NCBI GenBank assembly: GCA_910589095.1
Contig: CAJUSN010000048.1
Location: 1,466-15,314, forward strand
Length of the DNA: 13,849 bases
Direction of reading: 5' to 3'
From: an uncultured Muribaculaceae bacterium
GTDB taxonomy: Bacteria; Bacteroidota; Bacteroidia; Bacteroidales; Muribaculaceae
Shown here: positions 6,568 to 13,743 of the stretch, piece by piece
How the letters are laid out: every line of letters begins with the position of its first letter
How positions within the stretch are numbered: the stretch's first letter is position 1
Program-made: the position numbers and the translations under genes
The notes under the pieces: model-generated
The model's database searches: none
Seen by the model: only the letters and a program-made list of their open reading frames with translations
What the model was told of the DNA's origin: nothing

Positions 6568-8766
6568 ATGATTCTTGACATTGCCATACCGGCGGTTCAT
6601 CCGCTCGTCTCGTCACCGGGACTGATTTTCCTGATAGTGCTGGCTATAATCCTGCTTGTGCCCATGCTGCTCAACAGGATAAAGATACCGCATGTGATCG
6701 GGATGATCATTGCCGGCATGGTTGTGGGCCCCTACGGTTTCAATGTCCTTGCACGCGACATGAGTTTCGAGGTGTTCGGACAGGTAGGGTTGCTCTACCT
6801 CATGTTTCTTGCCGGTGTGGAGATCGACATGTACCACCTCAAGCGCAATCTCAAACGAGGGATTGTGTTCGGGCTATTCACCTTTTTCGTCCCGCTCCTG
6901 CTCGGTGCAGTTTCAGCTGCGATTTTCCTTAAATTCAACGCCATAACAGCTGTGTTGATGGCATCTATGTTCGCGGCCCACACGCTGCTGGCCTACCCCA
7001 TAGTGTCACGTTTCGGACTCACCACTAACCGCGCGGTGGTCATAGCCGTGGCCGGCACAATTTTCACTGTACTCGGTTCGCTCATGGTGCTTGCCGGCAC
7101 AGTGAGCGTGGCGCGTTACGGCGAGCTGGGCATAGGCGAACTGGCACGGCTGTTGGGTGGACTTGTTGCCTACTGCCTTGGGGTGGTGTACGTGTATCCG
7201 CGTGTCACCCGATGGTATTTCAAGCATTATAATGACACCATAGCACAGTTCGTTTACATACTGGCCATGGTGTTTCTCTCGGCCGAGACTGCGGCATGGA
7301 TAGGACTCGAGGGGGTGTTCGGAGCGTTTTTCGCCGGCATCGTGCTCAACAGGTTCATACCGGCCCGATCGGCTTTGATGGGGCGCATAGAATTTGTGGG
7401 CAACGCCCTCTTCATACCCTATTTTCTGATAGGAGTTGGCATGCTCATCAATGTCCGGGCCCTCGTGGCCGGATGGGATTCGCTTTATATGGCGGCCGTG
7501 ATGAGCGCCACTGCTATGGCTGGAAAGTGGCTCGCCGCATTTCTCACCCAAAGGGTGTTCAAGATGCTTCCGGTCGAGCGCTCCATGATGTATCAGCTGT
7601 CCAACGCACACACGGCCGTTGCGTTGGCCGTGGTGACCATTGGGCTGAAGATAGGTATCTTCCCTGAACCTGTACTCGACGGAACGGTGGTGATGATTCT
7701 TGTCACCTGTACTGTTTCTTCTTTGGGCACCGCCCGCGCAGCCCAGCGACTGAAAGAGCTCACCATGAGCGACACTGCCATTGTGGATGATGAGGAGAAC
7801 CGCAAAAAGCTTGCGGCTGTCAACACCCTCATTCCTGTGGTGAATCCGCTGAGCGCCACTGAGCTTGTGAGCCTTGCGCTGATGATGCACGATGTGCGTC
7901 CCGGCGGCCACAACCACTTCTTTGCCCTGCATGTGCGCAACGATAATTCGGCATCCTCAAGGGCTGTGGGGCAGAATTCGCTCGACATAGCGGAGCAGGC
8001 GGCCGCAAGTGTCGACGTTCCGCTGAAAACCATTGAGCGTTATGACCTAAACTTCGTGACCGGAGTGCTGAACACCATGGAGGAACGTGACATCAACGAA
8101 GTGGTGATAGGTCTTCACAGGCGCACTGCCGTGATCGACTCCTTCTTTGGCGAAAAGCTCACACAGCTGCTCAAGGCCACATACCGTATGCTGGTGATTT
8201 CGCGCTGTTACATCCCTGTCAACACCATGAGGCGTCTTGTGGTGGTGGTGCCCGACAAGGCACAATATGAAACCGGATTCGTGCGCTGGGTGAAATGCAT
8301 AGGCAATCTGGGACGCCAGCTCGGATGCAAGGCGGTGTTCTTCACCTCGGCAGGGACACGCCCCTACATTGAGGCTGTGATAAAGAAATGGGGCTACGCA
8401 TTCCGCCGTGAGTACCGCGAAATGGAGCAATGGGACGATATAGTATTGCTGGCTAATAAGATTATCGACGATGACCTCTTTGTGGTGGTCACTGCACGCA
8501 CCGCTTCCATGTCCTACGATCCCGGAATGGCCTCGCTCCCCGAGTTTCTGCGCAAATACTTTGCCGACAACAATCTGATAGTTATCTATCCGGAGCAATT
8601 CGGACCGGAGGCAGTGGTTCCGGCAATTGGCGATGCCATCAGCGCCGACGTGGAAACTGTGCCTTCATTGCTGTGGCTTAAAGCCGGCCGTTGGCTCCGG
8701 AGGATCCATGAATTGAAACGACGGATTTTCTCCAATCCTGACAAACCGCGCAAACTGGATCTTTAA
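6568..8766 (+). CDS. CPA2-type cation/proton antiporter with universal-stress-like tail
   Basis: Inner-membrane exchanger, probably Na+/H+ or K+/H+. Starting at ATG 6568 gives 732 residues. An in-frame ATG at 6475 would add 31 polar, His-rich residues (HPHHHE) and overlap asd, so it is unlikely. Residues 14-390 hold a dozen or so hydrophobic helices with family segments IPHVIGMIIAGMVVGPYG (40-57), LAGVEIDM (81-88), HTLLAYPIVSRFG (138-150), EGVFGAFFAGIVLNR (248-262). Residues 415-550 and 553-680 look like two Usp-like alpha/beta domains (NEVVIGLHR, RRLVVVVPD) and are cytoplasmic. In the segment AVAGTIFTVLGSLMVLA (161-177) relatives usually have an acidic residue (TITD or DD); here Val168 seems to take that place. 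Its stop is 8 bases from the stop of the convergent gene. Confidence 0.9.
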   Translation: MILDIAIPAVHPLVSSPGLIFLIVLAIILLVPMLLNRIKIPHVIGMIIAGMVVGPYGFNVLARDMSFEVFGQVGLLYLMFLAGVEIDMYHLKRNLKRGIVFGLFTFFVPLLLGAVSAAIFLKFNAITAVLMASMFAAHTLLAYPIVSRFGLTTNRAVVIAVAGTIFTVLGSLMVLAGTVSVARYGELGIGELARLLGGLVAYCLGVVYVYPRVTRWYFKHYNDTIAQFVYILAMVFLSAETAAWIGLEGVFGAFFAGIVLNRFIPARSALMGRIEFVGNALFIPYFLIGVGMLINVRALVAGWDSLYMAAVMSATAMAGKWLAAFLTQRVFKMLPVERSMMYQLSNAHTAVALAVVTIGLKIGIFPEPVLDGTVVMILVTCTVSSLGTARAAQRLKELTMSDTAIVDDEENRKKLAAVNTLIPVVNPLSATELVSLALMMHDVRPGGHNHFFALHVRNDNSASSRAVGQNSLDIAEQAAASVDVPLKTIERYDLNFVTGVLNTMEERDINEVVIGLHRRTAVIDSFFGEKLTQLLKATYRMLVISRCYIPVNTMRRLVVVVPDKAQYETGFVRWVKCIGNLGRQLGCKAVFFTSAGTRPYIEAVIKKWGYAFRREYREMEQWDDIVLLANKIIDDDLFVVVTARTASMSYDPGMASLPEFLRKYFADNNLIVIYPEQFGPEAVVPAIGDAISADVETVPSLLWLKAGRWLRRIHELKRRIFSNPDKPRKLDL

Positions 8767-8774
8767 AAACCGCT

Positions 8775-9941
8775 TTACCGAAATTGCTCCGTAAGCTCAT
8801 GGAGCGTGGCAAACAGGCGCTCCAATTCGGGGGTAAGCTCCATGTTGCGCCGGGACATTACACGCCGGGCTATGGCGAAGAACTTCGACAGCGGGACTTC
8901 AGAAAAGCCCATTGTTGCACCCCCTTCCGAAAATGATCCTACGAAATTGCGCGGGAATCCGGTGCCATGTATGTTAACGCCCACACCAACTGTCGTAGCG
9001 GTATTGAACATGGTGTTTATGCCGGCCTTGGAATGGTCGCCCATGATAAGACCGCAGAATTGCAAACCGGTACGAGCGAACCTGTTGGTCGAGTAGTCCC
9101 AAAGTTTTATCTCGGTGTAATCGTTTTTCAGATTGGAGGCCACACAACCGGCTCCTAAATTGCACCATGACCCTATCACAGCGTTACCCAAGAATCCATC
9201 GTGGGCCTTATTTGAAAAGTCATGCATCACCACATTGTTGATCTCACCCCCAACCTTGCAGTAACGCCCTATGGTGGTGGCACCATAAATGCGCGTCAGC
9301 ATGTTGACGGTGGCATGATCAAGGATAGCAATAGGGCCGCGCAGACAGCTTCCTTCCATCACTTCACATCCGTGACCCAGATATATCGGTCCGCCCGAGG
9401 TGTTGAATGTCACACCTTCGGCTTTCGCTCCAGGAGCCATAAGGATCTTGGCCGAAGTTCCTATCACGGTACAAGTCTTGCTCACCGGTCGCCACTCCAT
9501 CAGGTCGATCAATCGCTCGAAGTCGGAGGCGATTGCTTCGGCATTAAATTCAAACAAATGATATGGGCGCGTCACCATCTTCACCTCTCCCGGATAAGGC
9601 ATGGCTCTATCGGCATTCTCCCCGCAGCGCGCAATCACCTCATCATTCACCGTCAGAGCTTCGCCAGGCATGAGTAGCGCAATTGCATCGGCCAATCCGG
9701 GTGAAGGTACAAGATGAGAGGCAATGAATAGCGTGTCGGGCGTTTTTTCGCCACAGGGGTACAGTTCCTGAAGATAATCGGCGGTGAGATAACTGTAGGT
9801 TCCCGGAAGCAGCGTCTCCCATTTCTGCCTAAGCGTGGTTATTCCGAGCAGAAGCTCGCTCGCGGGGCGCGTAAAAGTGAGTGGGAGCAGTTGGGCACGG
9901 ACCTTTGGGTCATCAACGAGAATTACGTTATGGTGAGGCAT
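8775..9941 (-). CDS. GlmU-like sugar nucleotidyltransferase with left-handed beta-helix
   Basis: A 388-residue protein of the Bacteroidota GlmU-related group (NTP_transf_4 type). The N-terminal 150 residues resemble a nucleotidyltransferase (MPHHNVILVDDPKVRAQLLP, LTFTRPASELLLGI). From about 160 to 335 hexapeptide repeats form a left-handed beta-helix, with GlmU-like signature pieces NKAHDGFLGNAVIGSWCNLG (244-263) and CVASNLKNDY (266-275). It may activate a sugar-1-phosphate for cell-envelope or UDP-GlcNAc-type precursors, but the N-terminal domain lacks an obvious canonical GxGxRM loop, so substrate and even activity are uncertain. It has its own promoter (9976-9983) and stands alone on the minus strand. 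ATG at 9941 fits the family start. Confidence 0.88.
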   Translation of the reverse strand: MPHHNVILVDDPKVRAQLLPLTFTRPASELLLGITTLRQKWETLLPGTYSYLTADYLQELYPCGEKTPDTLFIASHLVPSPGLADAIALLMPGEALTVNDEVIARCGENADRAMPYPGEVKMVTRPYHLFEFNAEAIASDFERLIDLMEWRPVSKTCTVIGTSAKILMAPGAKAEGVTFNTSGGPIYLGHGCEVMEGSCLRGPIAILDHATVNMLTRIYGATTIGRYCKVGGEINNVVMHDFSNKAHDGFLGNAVIGSWCNLGAGCVASNLKNDYTEIKLWDYSTNRFARTGLQFCGLIMGDHSKAGINTMFNTATTVGVGVNIHGTGFPRNFVGSFSEGGATMGFSEVPLSKFFAIARRVMSRRNMELTPELERLFATLHELTEQFR

Positions 9942-9975
9942 GATAGATAGATTAATTGAGTGATTAGGGCAGATG

Positions 9976-9983
9976 CAAAGTTA
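9976..9983 (-). promoter_or_regulatory. Bacteroidota -7 promoter element (TAACTTTG)
   Basis: The minus strand reads TAACTTTGCATC, a consensus -7 box, about 35 bases upstream of the GlmU-like start. Predicted leader is about 28 bases. It lies just downstream of the hairpin at 10016-10045, as expected if the previous unit ends there. No -33 TTTG is obvious. Confidence 0.6.
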
Positions 9984-10015
9984 CACAATTTTTCCGACAC
10001 TCACACATAGACGCA

Positions 10016-10045
10016 CCGTTGCCCGACTTGGCGGCCGGGCAACGG
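10016..10045 (-). terminator. GC hairpin, candidate terminator of the 10888-10104 unit
   Basis: CCGTTGCCCG (10016-10025) pairs perfectly with CGGGCAACGG (10036-10045): a ten-base-pair stem with a ten-base loop. It sits 58 bases after the stop of the 79-residue gene and before the next promoter. There is no clear U-run after the stem on either strand, so termination is inferred from position and stem strength. Confidence 0.5.
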
Positions 10046-10103
10046 ATAAACATCTATTCAAACGAATTTATTACAAAGGATTTTTCTACATGATCGTTAC
10101 TTG

Positions 10104-10343
10104 TCATTGGTTGGCGTAGGAAAGCACCGTAGGGCTCTCCACATCCACCCCGAACTGCTGTGCCCTCTGGAGTATTGCCTTGGCAAGCTTCGGCTTGAGC
10201 TCTTCCGGGCAGTAACGGAAGTAGGCTTCGGCAGCCCTGACATGTGCTGCGTCGGGCATGGGGTATTCACGTCGTTCGGGCAGCCCGAAAACCGAGTCGG
10301 GCAGTTCCTTTTTCTCTTCGTAGGAAAGTCGGTCGTTCATCAT
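10104..10343 (-). CDS. Small conserved-type protein with LPDSVFGLP motif, DUF6582-like
   Basis: A 79-residue soluble protein without signal peptide or membrane segment. Residues 14-34 (KELPDSVFGLPERREYPMPD) followed by AAHVRAAEAYFRY match the pattern I associate with DUF6582, seen both in phage-encoded proteins and as stand-alone ORFs: LPDS, aromatic, YP-PDAAH, then a helix-rich tail (LKPKLAKAILQRAQQFGV). Function is unknown. It starts 26 bases after the outer-membrane barrel gene, with MM at the start so either Met is possible, and is probably cotranscribed with it. No other phage genes are present. The family assignment is from memory of the motif and should be treated as tentative. Confidence 0.75.
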   Translation of the reverse strand: MMNDRLSYEEKKELPDSVFGLPERREYPMPDAAHVRAAEAYFRYCPEELKPKLAKAILQRAQQFGVDVESPTVLSYANQ

Positions 10344-10369
10344 TGTTGAGGAGTAAGTGATTTAGTTTC

Positions 10370-10888
10370 TTAGAAATTCAAGCGTCCACCCACCTGAAGG
10401 AGACCTTGTGCTCCGAATCCGAGTTCGCCGAACAGTGTGAAAGAACGGCTTAAAGGTACATCGGCTCCGAGCGGAGAGATCTGATAGGCAAAGTAGCCCT
10501 TGTTGATTGCATCATGCTCTTCAGGAGCAATGTGGGTGATGTCGGCACCGAGTCCCAGGTGGGCATAAAGTGTCACAATGCCGTTTTTATAATAGTCATA
10601 GCGACCGTTGAGCATGATCACATGGTAGTAAAGATCTGTATCAGAGTGCTTGAATGAGCTGCTGGAGAAAGTGTAGGAAGGACCGATCCAAAAATTAGGC
10701 GCAACCTTGAAGTTCACGCCCACATTGAGCGCGCCCCATGCGGTGTTGACCTTGCCAAGACCGTCATGATAGTCGCAAGCATCCATCAAAGTGTAACCGC
10801 CGTAGCCGAATGTAAAGTTGGCTTTCTGTGCGTTAGCTGTGCCAAATAGTCCCACGAGGGCAACAAGTGCAATGAGTAGTTTTTTCAT
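10370..10888 (-). CDS. Small outer-membrane beta-barrel protein
   Basis: A 172-residue exported protein with a classic signal peptide (KKLLIALVALVGLFGTANA, cleaved before QK). The mature 150 residues are amphipathic beta strands rich in Gly and aromatics (ANFTFGYGGYTLMD, WGALNVGVNFKVAPNFWIGP, VTLYAHLGLGADI, LFGELGFGAQG) and end with Phe (VGGRLNF), as outer-membrane barrels do. Length suits an eight-stranded barrel of the OmpW/OmpX-like or generic outer-membrane beta-barrel class. Substrate or role not known. It is the first gene of a two-gene minus-strand unit; I could not find a TAnnTTTG promoter in its upstream 290 bases, which instead contain a strong hairpin. Confidence 0.88.
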   Translation of the reverse strand: MKKLLIALVALVGLFGTANAQKANFTFGYGGYTLMDACDYHDGLGKVNTAWGALNVGVNFKVAPNFWIGPSYTFSSSSFKHSDTDLYYHVIMLNGRYDYYKNGIVTLYAHLGLGADITHIAPEEHDAINKGYFAYQISPLGADVPLSRSFTLFGELGFGAQGLLQVGGRLNF

Positions 10889-10977
10889 AATTGTAAGAGT
10901 TGTGAATAAGTAGGGGTATGAATACGTTGATTATTGTCGGAGGGGTGGAGTTTTATGCCTGCCGGAGATTTGTCGGA

Positions 10978-11013
10978 ACAGGGATTGCCCGGAGGGCCCG
11001 GGACAATCCCTGT
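10978..11013. repeat. Strong 15-bp hairpin in the 292-base divergent intergenic region
   Basis: ACAGGGATTG (10978-10987) pairs with CAATCCCTGT (11004-11013); inside it CCCGG (10988-10992) pairs with CCGGG (10998-11002), leaving a five-base loop and one bulged A (11003). No T-run follows on either strand and no gene ends nearby on either side. The rest of the 10889-11180 gap shows a direct repeat TTGTCGGA (10934-10941 and 10970-10977), a 24-codon plus-strand frame at 11030-11104 without clear start signals, and the ybaK promoter. The hairpin may be a leader structure of the minus-strand barrel gene, part of a small RNA, or a dispersed repeat. Confidence 0.55.
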
Positions 11014-11144
11014 GACTTATCAAACAACAATGGCAATAAAAAAACTAAGACTTCTAATTAATATGAATAAATTGTTTTTTCGATGGAGAGCTTTTATGCC
11101 TTGAAAAACATCAGGGAGCTTATAATTGTTCGGAAAAAAGAGAG

Positions 11145-11152
11145 TAACTTTG
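11145..11152 (+). promoter_or_regulatory. Bacteroidota -7 promoter of the ybaK-aroC operon (TAACTTTG)
   Basis: TAACTTTGCAAC matches the -7 consensus. Predicted start is near 11159, a leader of about 22 bases before ATG 11181. A TTG at 11126-11128 lies 16 bases upstream, shorter than the usual spacing, so the -33 box is doubtful. Confidence 0.6.
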
Positions 11153-11180
11153 CAACATAACCACTTACCTCCTTACGCTT

Positions 11181-11693
11181 ATGGCAAGCAAAAACCTGAA
11201 AACCAACGCAGCACGGCTCCTTGACCGTGCAAAAATAAAATATAGGCTCGTGCCCTATGAGGTGGATGAATCGAATCTGGCAGCCGATCATGTGGCCGAA
11301 TCGCTGGGCGAGGACATCCGGCAGGTGTTCAAAACAATCGTGCTCCATGGCGAGCGCACCGGCCACTTCGTGTGCGTGCTTCCCGGCAACCGGGAAATAG
11401 ACCTGAAGAAGGCCGCCAAAGTGGCCGGTGACAAGAAGGCTGAGCTTATAGCCATGAAGGAGCTTCTTCCGCTCACCGGCTACATCCGGGGAGGATGTTC
11501 CCCCATAGGGATGAAGAAACCGTTCCCTACGTTTTTCCATACCACAGCGTTGGATTTCGACCATATCTACGTAAGTGCCGGTGTGCGCGGCCTGCAACTT
11601 GAAATGGCGCCCTCTGACCTCATAGGCTATGTGGGCGCACAGGTAGCCGACATCTGCGCCTCGGACATTGATGAAGGGGGGGACGGGGAATGA
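11181..11693 (+). CDS. ybaK: Cys-tRNA(Pro)/Cys-tRNA(Cys) deacylase, YbaK/EbsC family
   Basis: Cytoplasmic editing enzyme that hydrolyses cysteine mis-attached to tRNA(Pro), acting in trans to prolyl-tRNA synthetase. At 170 residues it is full length. Key features: an N-terminal KTNAARLLDRAKIKY helix, VDESNLAADHVAESLG (28-43), the conserved lysine in QVFKTIVLHG (Lys51), FVCVLPGNREIDLKKAAK (63-80), and the signature GYIRGGCSPIGMKK (100-113). The C-terminal strand/helix pair YVSAGVRGLQLEMAPSDL is typical. It is first in an operon and its TGA overlaps the aroC ATG by four bases (ATGA), implying translational coupling. The last ten residues are acidic and likely disordered. Confidence 0.93.
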   Translation: MASKNLKTNAARLLDRAKIKYRLVPYEVDESNLAADHVAESLGEDIRQVFKTIVLHGERTGHFVCVLPGNREIDLKKAAKVAGDKKAELIAMKELLPLTGYIRGGCSPIGMKKPFPTFFHTTALDFDHIYVSAGVRGLQLEMAPSDLIGYVGAQVADICASDIDEGGDGE

Positions 11694-12772
11694 ACAGTTT
11701 CGGTGAACTTTTCCGGCTCACAACCTTCGGGGAATCTCACGGCGCAGCCATAGGTGGGGTTATCGACGGAATGCCGGCAGGCATGGCCATTGACACTGTG
11801 GCCGTGCAGCAGGAGCTGGACCGACGTAGGCCTGGGCAGTCGGACATCGTGACCCAGCGCAATGAGAGCGACCGAGTGGAATTCCTGTCAGGAATCTACG
11901 AGGGAACGTCGACCGGCACTCCCATCGGATTCATCATACGCAACGCCGACCAACGGAGCAACGATTACGAGAACATGCGTCACACTTGGCGGCCATCGCA
12001 CGCCGACATGACTTATACACTCAAATATGGTCATCGCGACCACCGTGGCGGCGGACGGGCTTCGGCTCGTGAAACAGCGGCACGAGTGGTGGCCGGCGCG
12101 CTTGCCAAACAGATACTGCTCAAAAAAGGGATTACGGTACATGCCTACACCTCACGCGTTGGCGACATCGCGGTGCCGCTTCCCTACTCCGCTCTCCCCC
12201 TCAACGATATCAATTCCAATCCCGTGCGTTGCCCTCATGCCGAAACCGCAAATAAAATGATGGAACTGATCCGCAAGGTGAAAGGATCCGGCGACACCAT
12301 AGGTGGAACAATCCAATGCGTAATCACCGGCACCCCCGCCGGATTAGGTGAGCCTATATTCGACAAATTGCAGGCAAGGCTTGCAGCCGCTATGCTTTCC
12401 CTGCCTGCAGCCAAAGGATTTGATTACGGCTGCGGTTTCGATGGCTGCGGTGAACTCGGGAGCGCATCCATCGATGAGCTGGAACCCTCTCCCGAAGGCG
12501 ACCGTCCGCGATCCGTCACCAACCATTCAGGCGGCATCCAGGGAGGTATAAGTAACGGTGAGGACATCTACTTCCGGGTTGCCTTCAAGCCGGTGGCCAC
12601 GTTGCTCAGACCGGTACAAACAGTGACTGACCAACTGCAATCGGTGACGCTTCAGGCGCGCGGACGCCACGACCCATGTGTGTTGCCTCGTGCGGTACCT
12701 GTGGTCGAGGCCATGGCTGCCATGGTTATCGCCGATGCCCTCCTCCTTAACCAAACCACCCATCTGCTATGA
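11690..12772 (+). CDS. aroC: Chorismate synthase
   Basis: Converts 5-enolpyruvylshikimate-3-phosphate to chorismate with reduced FMN, the last shikimate-pathway step, feeding aromatic amino acids, folate and quinones. At 360 residues it is normal. All three signatures are present: GESHGAAIGG (14-23, catalytic His17), YGHRDHRGGGRASARETAAR (113-132) and GRHDPCVLPRA (325-335). RPSHAD holds the second conserved His (104). GDTIGGTIQCVITGTPAGLG (201-220) and NHSGGIQGGISNG (278-290) are also intact. The start is fixed by the ATGA overlap with the deacylase gene and by the MNSFGELFRLTTFGESHG opening. The stop overlaps the next ATG the same way. No defects. Confidence 0.98.
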   Translation: MNSFGELFRLTTFGESHGAAIGGVIDGMPAGMAIDTVAVQQELDRRRPGQSDIVTQRNESDRVEFLSGIYEGTSTGTPIGFIIRNADQRSNDYENMRHTWRPSHADMTYTLKYGHRDHRGGGRASARETAARVVAGALAKQILLKKGITVHAYTSRVGDIAVPLPYSALPLNDINSNPVRCPHAETANKMMELIRKVKGSGDTIGGTIQCVITGTPAGLGEPIFDKLQARLAAAMLSLPAAKGFDYGCGFDGCGELGSASIDELEPSPEGDRPRSVTNHSGGIQGGISNGEDIYFRVAFKPVATLLRPVQTVTDQLQSVTLQARGRHDPCVLPRAVPVVEAMAAMVIADALLLNQTTHLL

Positions 12773-13674
12773 ACCGATTTGGCAAGCATGATGATTTCGC
12801 GGGATTCCTTTCACGACATTTGCCGGGAAAGGTGCAGAAAATATCAGTAAACACCTCACTTTCATGCCCCAACCGCGACGGGAGCAAAGGACGCGGTGGG
12901 TGTACCTACTGCAACAACCGCTCGTTTTCGCCCTCATACTCCACTGCACCCGCCCGCATCACGGAGCAGCTTGAGGAGGGCAAGCGCTTTTTTGCCCGCA
13001 AATACCCCCACATGAAATATCTTGCCTATTTTCAAAGCTATACCGCCACCAATGCCGCCACTCAACGTCTTATGGAGATGTTCCGGGAGGCTCTTGAAGT
13101 GCCCGATGTGGTGGGCCTTGCAATAGGCACGCGCCCCGATTGCATGCCTGCCGACCTACTCCATGAGCTGCAATCACTCAGCCGCGATAAGTTCGTGATG
13201 GTGGAGTACGGGGCGGAGACAGCCTGTGACGACACTCTGACGCTGGTGAACCGGTGCCATACCTGGGCCGATACGGCCGATGCCGTTAGGCGCACACATG
13301 AAGCCGGAATTCCGGTAGGACTGCATCTCATAATGGGGCTACCCGGAGAGGATACCGACACAATGCTCACCACGATAGATGAGGTGAACCGCCTGCCGGT
13401 GGATATTGTGAAATGTCATCAGCTCCAACTTGTGAAGGGCACACGCCTTGCAGCTCAAGTTGCCGATGGAAGCGTGGACTATACCCCTTGGGAGCTGGAC
13501 GATTATATTGACCTTTGCTGCAAGATTGTGGACAGGTTGCGCGATGATATAGCCATTGAACGCTTCGTTTCGCAATCGCCCGACAACCTACTCATATCTC
13601 CGCGCTGGGGACTGAAAAACTATCAGTTTGCCGACCGCCTGCGCGCTCAATTGCGAAATTTATCACAGGAGTGA
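12769..13674 (+). CDS. Radical SAM protein, TIGR01212 (YhcC/YtqA) type
   Basis: A 301-residue iron-sulfur enzyme expected to cleave S-adenosylmethionine. The cluster motif has the widened spacing of this family: Cys33, then Cys45 and Cys48 (SCPNRDGSKGRGGCTYCNN), not CxxxCxxC. Other family segments are KVQKISVNTS (21-30), YFQSYTATNA (87-96), GLAIGTRPDC (116-125), EYGAET (146-151), GIPVGLHLIMGLPGE (180-194), IVKCHQLQLVKGT (213-225). The true reaction is not established to my knowledge, so I give no gene symbol. It is coupled to aroC by an ATGA overlap and is the last gene of the operon; a new promoter follows. Length and ends fit the family. Confidence 0.92.
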   Translation: MNRFGKHDDFAGFLSRHLPGKVQKISVNTSLSCPNRDGSKGRGGCTYCNNRSFSPSYSTAPARITEQLEEGKRFFARKYPHMKYLAYFQSYTATNAATQRLMEMFREALEVPDVVGLAIGTRPDCMPADLLHELQSLSRDKFVMVEYGAETACDDTLTLVNRCHTWADTADAVRRTHEAGIPVGLHLIMGLPGEDTDTMLTTIDEVNRLPVDIVKCHQLQLVKGTRLAAQVADGSVDYTPWELDDYIDLCCKIVDRLRDDIAIERFVSQSPDNLLISPRWGLKNYQFADRLRAQLRNLSQE

Positions 13675-13683
13675 ACGATAATA

Positions 13684-13714
13684 TTTATTATTTAGCTGAG
13701 AATTACTATATTTG
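13684..13714 (+). promoter_or_regulatory. Bacteroidota promoter (TTTA, 19 bases, TATATTTG)
   Basis: TATATTTGCA at 13707-13714 fits the -7 consensus with CA extension. TTTA at 13684-13687, 19 bases upstream, is a one-mismatch -33 box. Predicted start is near 13721, giving a leader of about 23 bases before ATG 13744. This separates the last gene from the ybaK-aroC operon. Confidence 0.6.
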
Positions 13715-13718
13715 CAAT

Positions 13719-13730
13719 TTAAAGCTTTAA
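13719..13730. repeat. 12-base palindrome TTAAAGCTTTAA at predicted transcription start
   Basis: A perfect twelve-base palindrome overlapping the predicted start site of the last gene. Its AAAGCTTT core also occurs at 5382-5389, between divergent promoters. It may be an operator; chance is a fair alternative. Confidence 0.2.
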
Positions 13731-13743
13731 TTCCACGTTACTC

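Noticed and set aside
7006..7932. 308-codon minus-strand open frame inside the antiporter
   Set aside because: It is opposite the antiporter membrane region; the composition is His/Gly/Arg rich and no motif is visible.
11030..11104. 24-codon plus-strand frame (MAIKKLRLLINMNKLFFRWR...)
   Set aside because: It is basic and amphipathic and lies after a hairpin, but has no promoter element, no ribosome-binding signal and is short enough to arise by chance in AT-rich DNA.
12801..12918. Apparent loss of the radical SAM CxxxCxxC motif
   Set aside because: The wider Cys33-Cys45-Cys48 spacing is normal for the TIGR01212 family, so this is not a defect.
13678..13691. AT-only palindrome ATAATATTTATTAT after the radical SAM gene
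   Set aside because: It has no G-C pairs, so would be an unstable hairpin, and overlaps the likely -33 region of the next promoter.
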